From Cliona cf. orientalis (Eukaryota > Porifera > Demospongiae > Clionaida > Clionaidae), in assembly GCA_963930775.1 (NCBI GenBank), contig OZ005694.1:5201054-5265053 (forward strand): DNA of 64,000 nucleotides. Direction: 5' to 3'. Under the pieces are notes generated by a model that saw only the letters and a list, made by a program, of their open reading frames with translations, was not told where the DNA came from and made no database searches. A program made the position numbers and the translations under genes. This document shows, piece by piece, positions 1 through 10,451 of this stretch; the stretch's first letter is position 1, and every line of letters begins with the position of its first letter.

Positions 1-144
1 CTGGTGTTCTCGGTGATAGACTTCCCTTTCTACGTCAATCTGGCCCTTCACGCGAGCACCTTTCTTTTCCAACTCTGCCATTCTGCTGTGGGCCTCAGCT
101 CTGTCTTGCCTTTCTTGGTCAAAATCAGCCTTGTACACAGCAAC
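1..144 (-). CDS. UBAN-motif exon of gene 1 (partial)
   Basis: The exon begins after a pyrimidine-rich AG acceptor at 145-146 and reads VAVYKADFDQERQDRAEAHS followed by basic/acidic heptads. The YxxDFxxERxxR core is the signature of the ubiquitin-binding coiled coil of NEMO, optineurin and ABIN proteins. In gene 2 the equivalent exon is 303 bp, so more than half of this one lies left of the window. Confidence 0.75.
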
Positions 145-3100
145 CTGAAAGCAATTCAAGAAGTTGATTTAGTTTACACATTATCATAAATCACGAATAT
201 TTTGTTGCCAAAAATAATATTTTCGGACAGCCTAGCTTATTATGCAAAACTTAAACATGTGAAAACACATGCACAATATTAATGATAATGCGATCATACA
301 GGGTTGTTTATCTGAAAAATAATTAATTATCACACGAAATATTTTAGACACAAAATGTTTGTGATTTAAGGTATGTGTAATATGTTACGGTAACAAAGTT
401 ACCTGTGCATTTAGAGCAGCTACTTCATCCTGCAGTTGTTCTTTCATCTGTGTTTCCCGTTCTAGATTTTGCTTAGCATCTGTCAGCTCCTTATGCATCT
501 CACCACATTCCTCCTGCAATCAGAGAACCAAGGTCATACCCATACAATTTCCATGTCCTGAGCTAATACACCAATCCAAAATTTAATGTACATGTATGCT
601 ATTGGCATACAAAAAGTGCACTTAATCAGGACAAATGAACATAATCAATTCATAATGTACAGCAAATGCATAACTTCACTATCATTCGAGTTTATGAGCA
701 TGATGATCCTTACCTATGTCATTAAGTTCAAGCAGCACATGGTAAGACTAGGTACGGTTGAAGATCGTGGCCGATAAAACACGTACATAGTTCGTAGTAC
801 TCATGGCCATTATCAAGTTCTCAGCAGGCACTTGTAGCACACTATCTATGGCAATTTTAGAGCTAACTAACAATGCATGACCCTCACAATGAGCTACATG
901 TAACAAACAGTGTCTACTATAATTCTATTATCCAAATCACACATGATTATCTGTTCATGGATCATAACCCATTGTTTAACCACAACAGCCAATGAATATT
1001 GATAGTCATGGCCCACCTGCCACGCCACACTATAGAAACAGAGATTCTGTCTGCAATAATATTCATATCCTACTAGTCACTGCCGACATAATGTCACTGC
1101 TGCTACTATGGCAATATTCTCATGTTCTTCTCACAATAGAGTCACTGAAATCATATGACAGCCTTTTAGCTAATGACCTCAACTCAATGGGAGCATGTGA
1201 TTATAGCGGTCATGTACCGTGCGACCACGCAACACAAAGTGCACGCATGCAGCACAGGTGCAGGTGTATGTTATCAAAAGGACTCGTGCACATGTACTGT
1301 AATGTCCTATTATAGGCGAGTGCCCCCCACTCCCATTATATAATGTCATGTACATGTACATGTAAATACCTGTATACCATGTTCATTGGATGCTTCCATC
1401 CTTATACTAAGATTATAGTTGTCTGTGCATGCGTGCGTACAAGCGGGAGGTGACCGGAAGCGATTCGACCCGAGCTAAAAAATGTTCTTTCTCGCCGTCA
1501 CTGGACTTGGGACGCTACAACAGAGAGCCCACTGACACGGCTGGCTATGGCCCCAGCAGCCACTAAAGTGAGCTGCTTCAGAAAAACAGCGGGGCAGAAT
1601 TAGACTGAATTGTACACTTACATATGACGGCCTGGAAAATGCGAAAGGATGACATTCTGGAGTCGATGTTGCCCATCAATGCTTTCCAGAGAGAGGCGAT
1701 TCTATTCTAAGTGTCTTCTCTTGGGACCCCATGCGAGCGAAGCTACAAGACAAGTAACGAATTCTGATTGACAAAGTCACATGATTAGGCAGGATGTGCA
1801 CGTGCGCTAACTTTGTCTCCGCGCATGCGCATAAACACGTAGGTAAGGTCGTCGACCTCACATGCACAATAATAACACAGGGATAAAGGAGTGAGCGAGC
1901 GAAGCGAGCTCACTCCTTTATAATACATGTATATCATATCAGGCTGGAATAAGCACTAAGATGGGTAAAGTATTCTGGGGACGGTGCTACTCATGTATAC
2001 ATACAAGAAAAATAATCATACCTTCAGATCATGAAACATTCTCTCCATCGACTCAAACTGTCCTTCCATAAACTAGAGTAGCAGAAACAGCAAAGATAAT
2101 CGTATAACTTAGGCTAGAGAGAGAGAGAGAGAGAGAGAGATGCTTACTTCAGTTGCTTCGACCTGTTGTTTGTATTTGAGCACCTGCCGGCTCTGTTCCT
2201 TTGAATGATCATTTAACTTGGTTAAACCTGCCTTTTGGTCTTTAACTCGAGCTCTTAGGCGTGATATTTCTCCCCTCAGGTCATCAATATCACCAGTAAT
2301 AATAATATCATCCTCTTCACCTTCCAAAGATACGACTAGTCCACTGTCCAGCTGATGCTGCAGATTTTCATTTTCAGCTCGAAGTGCCTTATTTTGCTCA
2401 ACTTCAACACAATAGTCAGTTTCTAAAATTTTGGCGTGTTCCTGATGACTCTGTTTTTCGTCTTCAAGCTCCCTTAGTTGTTGCAGTCGTTTGTTATGCT
2501 CCTCTCTCAAGGCACGGATTTCCTCCTCCTTCTCAGACAACTGGATAAGCAGCTTCTCACTTGTGGACAATGTCAGTACAAGTTGTTGTTGATTTTCTCT
2601 GTGTACATTAACCATATCAGAACCTTGATCCATGATGATTTGCAGTTGGACCAAGAACTTCTTGAAATTTTCGACTATCTCTTTCAGCTCTTTTGAAAGT
2701 TGCTTAGCATGCTTCTTATCCTGTGACGGGATAATAATATAATGTAATATTATTAAGAAATAGTTTTAAGTAATTTGTAGTTTGTTACGACATTGTCATC
2801 AATGATAAAATACTGTGTATATTGCAATAATTTGTAATTATTTACATGTACCTGACAAGATTTAATCTTCTCCTCAAGTCTTGCAATACATTCATGGATA
2901 TCAAGTTCAGCTTGATAGCTACTAGAGCTTGGATGCTTCGCTGAATCTTTTGGCTTCCTCCTCCTACGAACACAGCATAGCAGCGGCCCGAAGAAGCGAG
3001 ACGACCTTGAAGTTGCATATACTACTGCAGGGGGCACAGTCGAAACCGCTTGGCTATGTATAATAGAGTATGAGTTCTCCATATGAGTCGAGGAACTGAC

Positions 3101-3199
3101 GTCGCTGTTAATGGAGCAGGTGTCACCTACCCCGACAGACAGGTCTCCATTGGTTGATGGATCCTCCACTTCAATTTGTGTCGGTCCGAAGGTGGACAT
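1..3199 (-). CDS. Gene 1: UBAN coiled-coil protein, NEMO/optineurin-like (3' end outside window)
   Basis: Minus-strand gene running off the left edge. Exons inferred from open frame plus GT/AG sites: 2852-3199 (start ATG at 3199, 116 aa), 2148-2720 (191 aa), 2022-2072 (17 aa), 403-513 (37 aa) and 1-144 (48 aa seen, continues left). All junctions are phase 0. The first exon is Ser/Thr-rich and then carries a hydrophobic-Cys patch followed by RRRRKPK. The second is heptad-rich coiled coil with the family signature DHSKEQSR. The 17-aa exon matches the same-size exon of genes 2 and 4. The last visible exon holds the UBAN-like motif VYKADFDQERQDR, so by family knowledge the protein should bind polyubiquitin; the C-terminal zinc finger expected from the paralogues lies outside. 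More exons may exist in the 1.5 kb intron 514-2021. It is the left-most member of the tandem array. Confidence 0.75.
514..2021. other. Large intron of gene 1 with no recognised exon
   Basis: No convincing exon flanked by splice sites was seen. The stretch holds a short hairpin at 1884-1920 (13-bp arms TAAAGGAGTGAGC and its complement around GAGCGAAGCGA) and several TACATGTA palindromes. The open frames on the plus strand here have no family resemblance. Confidence 0.4.
2116..2140. repeat. (GA)n microsatellite
   Basis: Twelve AG/GA units lie directly inside the intron beside the 5' splice site of the second exon of gene 1. On the coding strand it reads (TC)n immediately after gtaagca. Confidence 0.9.
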
Positions 3200-3615
3200 T
3201 TTCGAGGCTCCCCGGAGACACGATTTAACTCTTTTGTGGATCTTTTAAGGCTTAACGTGATCAGGCTTCAGTTCAAGGCATTGATCGACACTGGACCGTG
3301 GTGGAATCAGCGGCTACATCGTGATGATATCCTAGATCCTACAGCCGTTGACTTGAGTTCACGTGCTGGTGAGCCCCTCCCATGTCACATGTTTGCAAGC
3401 CTCGCCCACACACATGATCATCTTGTGATCTATAGCCACCTTGCTTCCTCTCACCTTGTCAAACTGCCTTGTACATGTAGATCCCTTCTCCAATTTTCCA
3501 GTGGACAGTGTTGGAGGCTCAAAATCAACAGGATTAATCTATAATTCACTTGCGCCATTCAGGAGGTGAATACTGCTAGCCTGAGTATATATAGTACGGT
3601 GCAGCAATCATTTCC

Positions 3616-4081
3616 TATAGACGGGTTGCCTTAATATGATTAGCATGGCAAGGTCATAAATTAGAAAAATCAGTACCCTCAAGACATGTCGTTATGGCAA
3701 TGATTTTTTTTTAGATAATGCTATTGACCCATGTAATCATCACACTGAAGTTTGAGACTTGTCTGATCTATTGCTGATTTTATAAAAATCTTAGAAGTGA
3801 GCAATTTTCCCATATGTTTGTATTGCGGTAGGGCACATTTTGCTCTACTGCCATACAAACATATGGGAAAATTGCTCACTTCTAGGATTTTTATAAAATC
3901 AGCAATAGATCAGACAAGTCTCAAAGTTGGTGTGATGATTACATGGGTCAATAGCATTATCTTAAAAATCATTCATTGCCATAGCAACAAGCCTTGATGG
4001 TATTGATTTCCTAATCATGGCCGCATGTTCATGTGGCTTGAACTTTCATGTCATGAATCACATTAAGGCAACCTGTCTATA
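3616..4081. repeat. Fold-back element, long inverted repeat
   Basis: The outer ends are TAGACGGGTTGCCTTAAT and its near-complement ATTAAGGCAACCTGTCTA. The inner part from about 3690 to 3985 is an almost perfect palindrome of two arms of about 135 bp meeting near 3840. It lies in the gap between genes 1 and 2 and codes for nothing recognisable; it is a MITE or fold-back transposon. Confidence 0.85.
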
Positions 4082-4382
4082 CATGTATATATTAGCTAAT
4101 GAACTTTTAGCTAACTCATGGGAATTGGATTAGAAACCTCATATCATAGATATCAGCCACATCTTTTCTTGTACATGCAGTGTCCGTGAAGGCATGTCCA
4201 TGCTATAGTATAATAATATCAAGAGTACATAATAAGAAGAGAGGGAGCTCGAGAGTATCTTACTCTGTATACTGCTGTGCAAACGCACTGCGGATAATTA
4301 AATTTGAGTAGTTGACTCAAACTGTGAAACCCACCAGTACAGCAGCTGGGCAGTACCCAGGTGGGCTGACCTAGACCAATTA

Positions 4383-4839
4383 TCACTGGCGTAAGAACCA
4401 GGGGGGCTGGGGGGGCAATTGCCCCCCCAGTCATAAGATTGGGGGGGCAGAGCCCCCCTGATATTTAGACTGCTGTACAAGCCAGGGGGTGGGGCTCACC
4501 CTCTGAGGTTTGCACTTTTCTTTTTCATCTGTTGCCACAATCAGGGTTGAGTTATTCATGATTGTGATGTATCTTAGCCCCACGGTGAGTAGATATCAAT
4601 AATTGTCACATGTGAACACAGATCAGTAGTCACTACTGATCTGTGTTCACATGTGACAAGCTAAGAGTTCAGAATGTCCTCGAAAATGCACTAGAAAAGC
4701 TCTCAGAAGGTCTAAAAGTCCAAAATTTTCCTGGGGGAGCATGCCCCCACACACCCCTACCTTTCGCGCGCTACGCGCGCGTAAAGTAAGTCTTTACTTT
4801 CAGCCCCCCTGCTCAAAAACATCTTCCTACGCCACTGAT
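4383..4839. repeat. MITE with TCACTGGCGTA ends
   Basis: The ends TCACTGGCGTAAG and CTACGCCACTGA form imperfect terminal inverted repeats. The interior has G-rich and C-rich blocks near 4400-4460 and an exact hairpin at 4604-4658. It is nested in the larger element 4209-5495. Confidence 0.65.
4604..4658. repeat. Perfect hairpin, 27-bp arms
   Basis: Arms 4604-4630 and 4632-4658 are exact reverse complements around a single C at 4631. It is inside a MITE and away from any gene 3' end, so a transposon substructure is more likely than a terminator. Confidence 0.9.
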
Positions 4840-4844
4840 TATTG

Positions 4845-5262
4845 GCCAACACTCACTTAACTTGAAGGGTGAAATTGAAGCACTCGAGAAAGTGCAGAAA
4901 TTTGCCCTGAGAGTGTGTACCAAGTCATGGGACTCAGACTATGATGCTCTTCTCAGTAGGACATCACTTCCATCCCTTCAGACACGTCACGTCGTGTCCA
5001 AGCATCCCTCTGTCATCTGTATAAGATTATCCACAATCTTACTGACTTTCCAGAGGCTCCTGTAAGCAACAGAGTAATTCCATACCGTAACCGATACGTA
5101 AATGCACAATCTCTCAGTCTACTTCCCTTCAAGACGTCTGCATACCAAAGCTCTTTTTTTCCACCTGCAATCTGTAATTGGAACAAGCTACCAAAGGAGA
5201 TATTGGAATGTGATTCTTTGTGGACTTTTAAAAGGAAATTATTAGCTATTACTACCTAACTA
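4845..5262 (+). mobile_element. 3' fragment of a non-LTR (LINE) reverse transcriptase
   Basis: The plus strand reads EIEALEKVQKFALRVCTKSW and, after a one-base shift near 5000, segments such as LYKIIHNLTDFPEAP, NWNKLPKEILE and LWTFKRKLL. This series (LExVQxxA, WNxLPxEI, SLxxFKRKL) is typical of the C-terminus of L2/CR1/Jockey-type polyproteins. There is no RT core, so it is a dead 5'-truncated copy, as is usual for LINEs. It is nested in the element 4209-5495. Confidence 0.7.
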
Positions 5263-5495
5263 ATAACTATAGTATTATTATAATACCATATGGATGCACT
5301 GTTTAATTTAAGCCATTTTAGTGCTTGTATGTATCCCTGCATTATTGCTAAACAAGGTTTATACAAAAAAAAAAAACAAAAAAAACTGCAAGGTGGTATG
5401 TGTAATATACTACAGTTTACAAGGATATACCGATTTAATTATCCGCAGTGCGTTTGCACAGCAGTATACAGAGTAAGACTCTTGATAATATTATA

Positions 5496-5863
5496 GCCGT
5501 AGTACCAGAATTTATTCCAAGTGTGATATAGAGAATGAGGATTGAGCTAGCTATATAATAATCCTCATTCTCTACATCATATGCATAGTCCTACACTTGT
5601 AGTATAAATAAATTATTAACTAGCTAGTATATGAGTATTGGACTCTGAATTCTCCCTAAGACCATAATTATGATCTGCAGCTAGCTAGCCTGGCATACAT
5701 GTACATTATGATGTAGCCGTTTTGATACAGCAGCTAGCTAAGATAACGTTAACAAGAGAGCAACCACACAACTATCGAGTTTATATAGTATATATACACA
5801 TTTCATTTTCACTCGCTTATTGTCTACTGATAACCGTATAGCTAGTATAGTTATCACTATTAG
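5496..5863. other. Gap downstream of gene 2
   Basis: No coding signal was found. There is a short inverted repeat at about 5528-5573 (AGAGAATGAGGATT and its complement). The 3' UTR and polyadenylation site of gene 2 must lie here, but no exact site can be fixed. Confidence 0.4.
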
Positions 5864-6589
5864 CTAATCATCCGTTCCAGTGCAAGTGCTAACATGCTTC
5901 TTAAATTTCTGGATCTCACCGATTCGAAACTTCTTCCTGCACATTGGGCAGACGAGATTGGGGTCAAAAGGTCGTCTGGGGTCTGTGTTTGCATTCCGTC
6001 TTCCTCCACTGACTTCCTGAATGACTTGAGCAGCTTGTTGGTGAATCTCGTCATCCACCTCCTTTTGCAGGGGATTCTCATATTGAGCCATACTATCTTC
6101 AATATCGCTAGCTTCATAGTGAATATCCTGTTGACAGACATTGGACTGACTCACTGGAACATGATCAGGGAATGGTTGATGTGATGACTCGGATACCACA
6201 TGCTCCAATTCATTTTCATCAGATTCTGTCAATGATTCGGAGTGCAATGGTTTTGGTGCAATTTCTGCTTCTGAAGGTGGGAGGGGTGTAACAGCATCCT
6301 TAGCCTGTTGCAGGGCTGCTGAATAATTATCAACTAGCGTTTCTGGAGTGACTATCTTGCCGCACTGATTCGGAAGGCTTTGTGGTGCTGATGCCGTGCC
6401 ATTAGTGTGAGGGATGACAGGCAATAGAGCACTGATATTGATTTGTTGTGATTCAGCAACACTGCCGGCCTGCTGGGCTGAAGGTAGAGTCACATGATTT
6501 TCTTTTGCACTAGTTGGTGAAGACAGCACTTGAGGGCCTGGGATTCCATTTGATATTCCATTCTGAATCGTTAATCTTTGTTTGCAGTC
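5864..6589 (-). CDS. Last exon of gene 2: linker plus CCHC zinc finger
   Basis: The exon starts after ATAG at 6590-6593 and ends at TAG (5864-5866). It carries a low-complexity Ser/Pro/Gln linker, the family block EVDDEIHQQAAQVIQEVSGG and the terminal finger RPFDPNLVCPMC..FRIGEIQ..H-x3-C. Gene 3 has the same EVDDEIHHEASEV block and finger. In NEMO and optineurin the terminal CCHC finger binds ubiquitin; the same role is inferred here. Confidence 0.85.
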   Translation of the reverse strand, partial: DCKQRLTIQNGISNGIPGPQVLSSPTSAKENHVTLPSAQQAGSVAESQQINISALLPVIPHTNGTASAPQSLPNQCGKIVTPETLVDNYSAALQQAKDAVTPLPPSEAEIAPKPLHSESLTESDENELEHVVSESSHQPFPDHVPVSQSNVCQQDIHYEASDIEDSMAQYENPLQKEVDDEIHQQAAQVIQEVSGGRRNANTDPRRPFDPNLVCPMCRKKFRIGEIQKFKKHVSTCTGTDD

Positions 6590-9500
6590 CTATTATATGA
6601 AACCTAGCTATAATAGCAATTATTATGCATTGTTAGCTACAATTCTTACATTATTACAAAAGCGTTCTTCTCTTAAGCGTGCATTGACTTCCTTCAGTTC
6701 TTCAATTTGATCATAAAGATCTGAATTCTCACTAGATAGTCGCTACAATAATCATAAACACAAGATTATGGCTTATTATACTTGTTCCTCATTCCTCGAA
6801 ATGGTACTTAAAACAATACAGCCACATGTAGGCACTTAGCTACCGTATAGCCGGAAAATTTGGCGGTCTATATTACAACCGCCAAATTAAAATCCGCCAA
6901 AATTTCTTACTCGATCGTATATATTATACGTATGGCAATCCCGTACCGAACCGTCAATTTTAAATCCGCCGATATTCTTGCAATAGCGATTTTGGGCTCA
7001 TCCGCCAAATTTAATGCCCGCCAATATTTCCGGCTATACGGTATAATACCATCTCAACATTTCACGTTAAAACATGCATGGGAAGGTCTGTAGTACAAAC
7101 AAAATTTATTGAGAATAATTAATTGAACCTCAATATCATCTTGAGCATCCTTGTATAAGTGATTCACTTTCGTAAAACCAGTGTTAGTCTGTACAGATGA
7201 ACTGTGACCTTCCCTGGGATTGCTTCCTAAAGTGCTCTGAAGTGTAAGTGTGAATATTTGAATAATAATAACTATTATTACTATTATTGAAAGTGCCCAA
7301 AGTGTACCTGTTGCTTCAATCGTTCTACTTCCTTGGCATACTGCTTGACTTGGCTGGATTTAGCCTGTATATCCTGCTCCAATCCTTGGCATTTTTGCCT
7401 AGCCAGCTGCACTTCCTTAGTAAGCTTTTGATTCACTATTTCTACTGCTGATAACGACAGTTGATGCTCAACTAACTGCTTCTGTAAGCCCTCAAAATCA
7501 CCTTGGTGCGCTTTTAATTGATGAATGGTCTCTTCCAGTTTTGCTATCTTACTGTGAGCTACTTCATGATCCCTTCTCTCCATGTCGAAATCAGATTGGT
7601 AAACCTTCAACTATAACGTTGATGGATAGGAATAAAAGATACAAAATGCAGCTATGAATAATGATTGTGATAGCTTGAGATAATGCATGCTAACAAGAAT
7701 GCTTCTTATTAGTTCATAATATGGGGTATATTTCAATGCTGAGTACCTGAGCATTGGCAGCTTGAACTTGATGTTCCAATTCTCTCACTGTCTTTTTAGA
7801 TTCTGCAAGTTGTGCACTGAGACTACCCATTGACTGCATGGATTTACAAAGCTGCTTGTATTCATCGGCTAGAGTAGCGTGGTGTTTCCTTAAATTATCG
7901 AGTTCATTCTGTTTTTAAAATTATGGACATGAAAGCCTAGATATATTATGCAGTTGTAACATACCTGGTTATTACCCATTTCATCCTTCAGAGCTTTCAG
8001 CTCTGCTTCCAAGTTCTTTTTCGCAGATTGAAGAGTGATCACAGTCACATTTACTTTCTTTAGATCACCTCTTAGCTTATCACTTTCCTCCTATGCATTT
8101 TTTATAATCATAGCACTTGAAATTAATGACATAATTATAATGATTATTTTTAATAACAGTAGCCAATCGACATACAAAATCACAGGCTTATACAAGAGCT
8201 GCAGCCACAAAGGGAGCGTGCAGGAATGCATGCATGGGGAATCAAACCTGGACACTTATTTATATGGCAAGCTATAGAGAATAATTTTCTGGTTCTGATC
8301 CACTAACATAATAATATAAATAAATATTAATCTTTACCTCTACTTCATGTCTCATTCTTTCCTCTGAGTCGAGTTGAATTTCCATCATCTATAGATCGGC
8401 AAGTAAACAGTAAAATTAATGTGAATGTAACGATTGCAATACATATAAATCTGTTTTGGAGGGAAGGAGGTGAATGTGCCCTGGCTAAATTCACCTCTTT
8501 TTAGGGGGCTAATCCAAAGTCCTTGTGGAAAAATTGATGTCATTAGGATGTAAAGGAGGAGGGGGTCTTAGTCCATGACGTTTTACAACTTCATTGTCAG
8601 AACTAGCCGGCTTTAGTTGCAGTATGAATTATATACATTCTTGTGGTTGAATAAGTCCAGACATGCCTCCAGCATTCATTGAATGTGTCAAAACGTCCAT
8701 TTAGTGACAGCTGTGTCAAGCACTACGTACTGGCTAGAAGTGTAGCTATAGTATATAGGCAAGCAAGAAACTATCAAAGAAGCATAGGTATAATATATGC
8801 AATGAATCCATAAAGATAATACTGTAGCTATAGAAGACAAGTGATTAATGTGTAGGCTAAATGGAACAGAATCAGATCGACTTTCAATGTTAAATCTATG
8901 CTGAAATGTTGTGATGTTAAGAGAGTGGGATAAAATGTCATAATGATGTTAATTTTTCCACAAGGACTTTGGACAAGCCCCCTTACCGATACCCAAAATA
9001 ATAATTATTATGCTATAGCTTGTATAGGTCCATGGGGCTATTAATTTTGAGTTTCTGGGGTGTCATTCAAAGCTGGCTTTTCACTTATATGTATGGACTC
9101 TGGAGCCTGCATAAATACTATCAATAAGAATTTTCTATTATGATAATTGTTACGTACCCCTGTCATTTCAGTTTGTTGCCTAAGCTTCAGTATTTGTCGA
9201 CTTTGTTCCTTGGAATGATCCCTTATTTTCTCCAAATCATCATTGAGATCACCTACTTGCTTCCTTAAAAGAGTTAAAACTCTCTTGTAATTGGAGATCG
9301 TTCGTTCATCAGAGCTAGCGTCTTCTATACATTCCTCAGAAGATAGAGATTCCAATTGATGCTTTAGGTTTTCAATTTCAGACTTAAGGACTTGATTTTC
9401 TTCTACTTCGACATAACAGTCAATTTCAAAGTATCTTGCTTTCTCAGTTAGATGAGCATTTTTCGTTTCAAGGGACTTAATCTGCTGATCGCGAGCCTCA

Positions 9501-10153
9501 TATTTCTCCTTCAGACATTTAATCTGTTCCTCCTTCTCAAAAACTAGGTTCTCACTGATCTGCTGTTCAGTCTGCTGATCTTTGGATAGATGACTGTGAG
9601 CACACTGAACACCTCCAAGTTGCTCTATTAGTGACTGATTTTGTTTCCTTGCTTCTTTCAGCTGTCTCTCCAGGAGGGATATCTTCTTCATACAGCTGGT
9701 GTTGCGCTCTTGCAAATCATCAACCTTACTCAGAGCTTGAGCAAGAGTATCAGAGTTAGTATCATCATGATTCTATGTAAGAATAGCTGGTAATTTATTA
9801 ATTTTTTTATTATTAAGCTCTATCGATCTCTAGAATCTGATCTCTCGGACACAAAATCTTTCCGTGTCAGCTCATACCTGAAAGGTGATAACATCCTTTT
9901 CCATGGGCTGATCATCTCTCCCACTAGATTGTTGAGATCTGCCTTCAGGACTCACTAGATTTTCAGTGATTACGTCCTTTGTCTTCATGAGCCAAGTTTT
10001 TAAGCCACCAAGAGAAAAACTAGATTTTGTTTCTGCACTGGGAGTTTGTGAGTCTGTTTCCTGAACCGCGACATGGCTGGAACTCGGCGATGATGGAGGT
10101 CTGCCACGATTGTGCGGACCTTGATCACGAGGGTATGAAGCATAATATGCCAT
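5864..10153 (-). CDS. Gene 2: UBAN coiled-coil and C-terminal zinc-finger protein, NEMO/optineurin-like
   Basis: Complete nine-exon model of about 819 aa: 9878-10153, 9158-9772, 8338-8388, 7965-8090, 7747-7908, 7308-7610, 7129-7236, 6650-6742 and 5864-6589. Every exon is a multiple of three and every junction is phase 0. The N-terminal 92 aa are Ser/Pro-rich. Residues about 93-410 are coiled coil with the signature DHSKEQSR near 285. Residues about 411-511 hold the UBAN motif (VYQSDFDMERRDHE). Residues about 579-783 are Gln/Ser/Pro-rich, and 784-819 form a CCHC finger (C792, C795, H810, C814). Coiled coil, UBAN and terminal CCHC finger is the NEMO/optineurin order, so polyubiquitin binding in the cytoplasm is expected. 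The start is the only ATG in the open first exon. The next paralogue ends 298 bp upstream. I cannot say whether it acts in signalling or autophagy. Confidence 0.85.
6841..7043. repeat. MITE, TACCGTATAGC family, 203 bp
   Basis: It starts TACCGTATAGCCGGAAA and ends with TTTCCGGCTATACGGTA, an inverted repeat of about 17 bp. The interior repeats the theme of CCGCCAAATT blocks in both directions. It sits in an intron of gene 2. Related ends occur at 45938, 49698, 50532 and 62484. Confidence 0.85.
7308..7610 (-). CDS. UBAN-motif exon of gene 2
   Basis: The 101-aa exon opens LKVYQSDFDMERRDHEVAHS, the UBAN core, and continues as coiled coil to SSQVKQYAKEVERLKQQ. The closing block QVxQYxKExxRLKxQ is shared with genes 3 and 4, so the whole exon behaves as one domain. 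By analogy with NEMO and optineurin, a coiled-coil dimer would bind Met1- or Lys63-linked ubiquitin. Confidence 0.85.
8503..8982. repeat. MITE with GGGGGCT...CCAAAGTCCTTGTGG ends
   Basis: The ends AGGGGGCTAATCCAAAGTCC and GGACTTTGGACAAGCCCCCT are terminal inverted repeats of about 30 bp. It is inserted in the intron between exons 2 and 3 of gene 2. A second copy in opposite orientation lies at 20003-20451. Confidence 0.85.
9041..9106 (-). CDS. Possible alternative terminal exon of gene 2
   Basis: After the end of exon 2 (9158) the frame stays open through a 51-nt interval that starts GTACGTA and ends ATGCAG, then codes 21 aa (APESIHISEKPALNDTPETQ plus one residue) and a TAA at 9041-9043. Splicing or retention of the 51-nt interval both keep frame. 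Using it would give a truncated form of about 318 aa (335 aa if the interval is retained) without UBAN and zinc finger. The 17-aa exon conserved in the paralogues lies further on at 8338-8388, so this is at most an alternative end. Confidence 0.35.
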   Translation of the reverse strand, partial: APESIHISEKPALNDTPETQN

Positions 10154-10451
10154 TCTTATGCTAGTTAATTATAAAAAAAAAACTAGAGCCTCCTACAGTC
10201 CTAGCTTTATGCCCAATAGCTAGCCACGGTGATACTGTGACTCTTTCGATATCGATCAGCTCCGTGGCCTACAGTAGAGATCACATGATTTTCATGATTG
10301 ACAGCATGAATACAATTAATAATATTAAGTATATAGCATACACAAAAATTTCCAACTGGGCAACAATGAATATTGTAGTAGCACAACAAACACTCATTAT
10401 GACGAATATTATTGATAATCTATCATTACAATAGTCATTATCACAGTAAGA
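10154..10451. promoter_or_regulatory. Gap between gene 3 stop and gene 2 start
   Basis: These 298 bases must hold the 3' end signals of gene 3 and the promoter of gene 2, both on the minus strand. I see no clear TATA box or fixed motif. The shortness of the gap suggests a compact tandem duplication. Confidence 0.4.

Larger units (their letters stand above)
4209..5495. mobile_element. Composite element with terminal inverted repeats
   Basis: The ends TATAATAATATCAAGAGT (4209) and ACTCTTGATAATATTATA (to 5495) are complementary. So are the blocks 4259-4302 and 5434-5478, about 44 bp around TTTGCACAGCAGTATACAGA. Left of the inner block one arm carries about 30 extra bases. Inside sit another inverted-repeat element (4383-4839) and a non-LTR fragment (4845-5262), so this is nested mobile DNA. 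Confidence 0.7.

Noticed and set aside
992..1315. Open frame of 107 codons on the plus strand
   Set aside because: It lies in an intron of gene 1, is rich in His/Cys/Met from CATGTA words, has no domain and no splice support.
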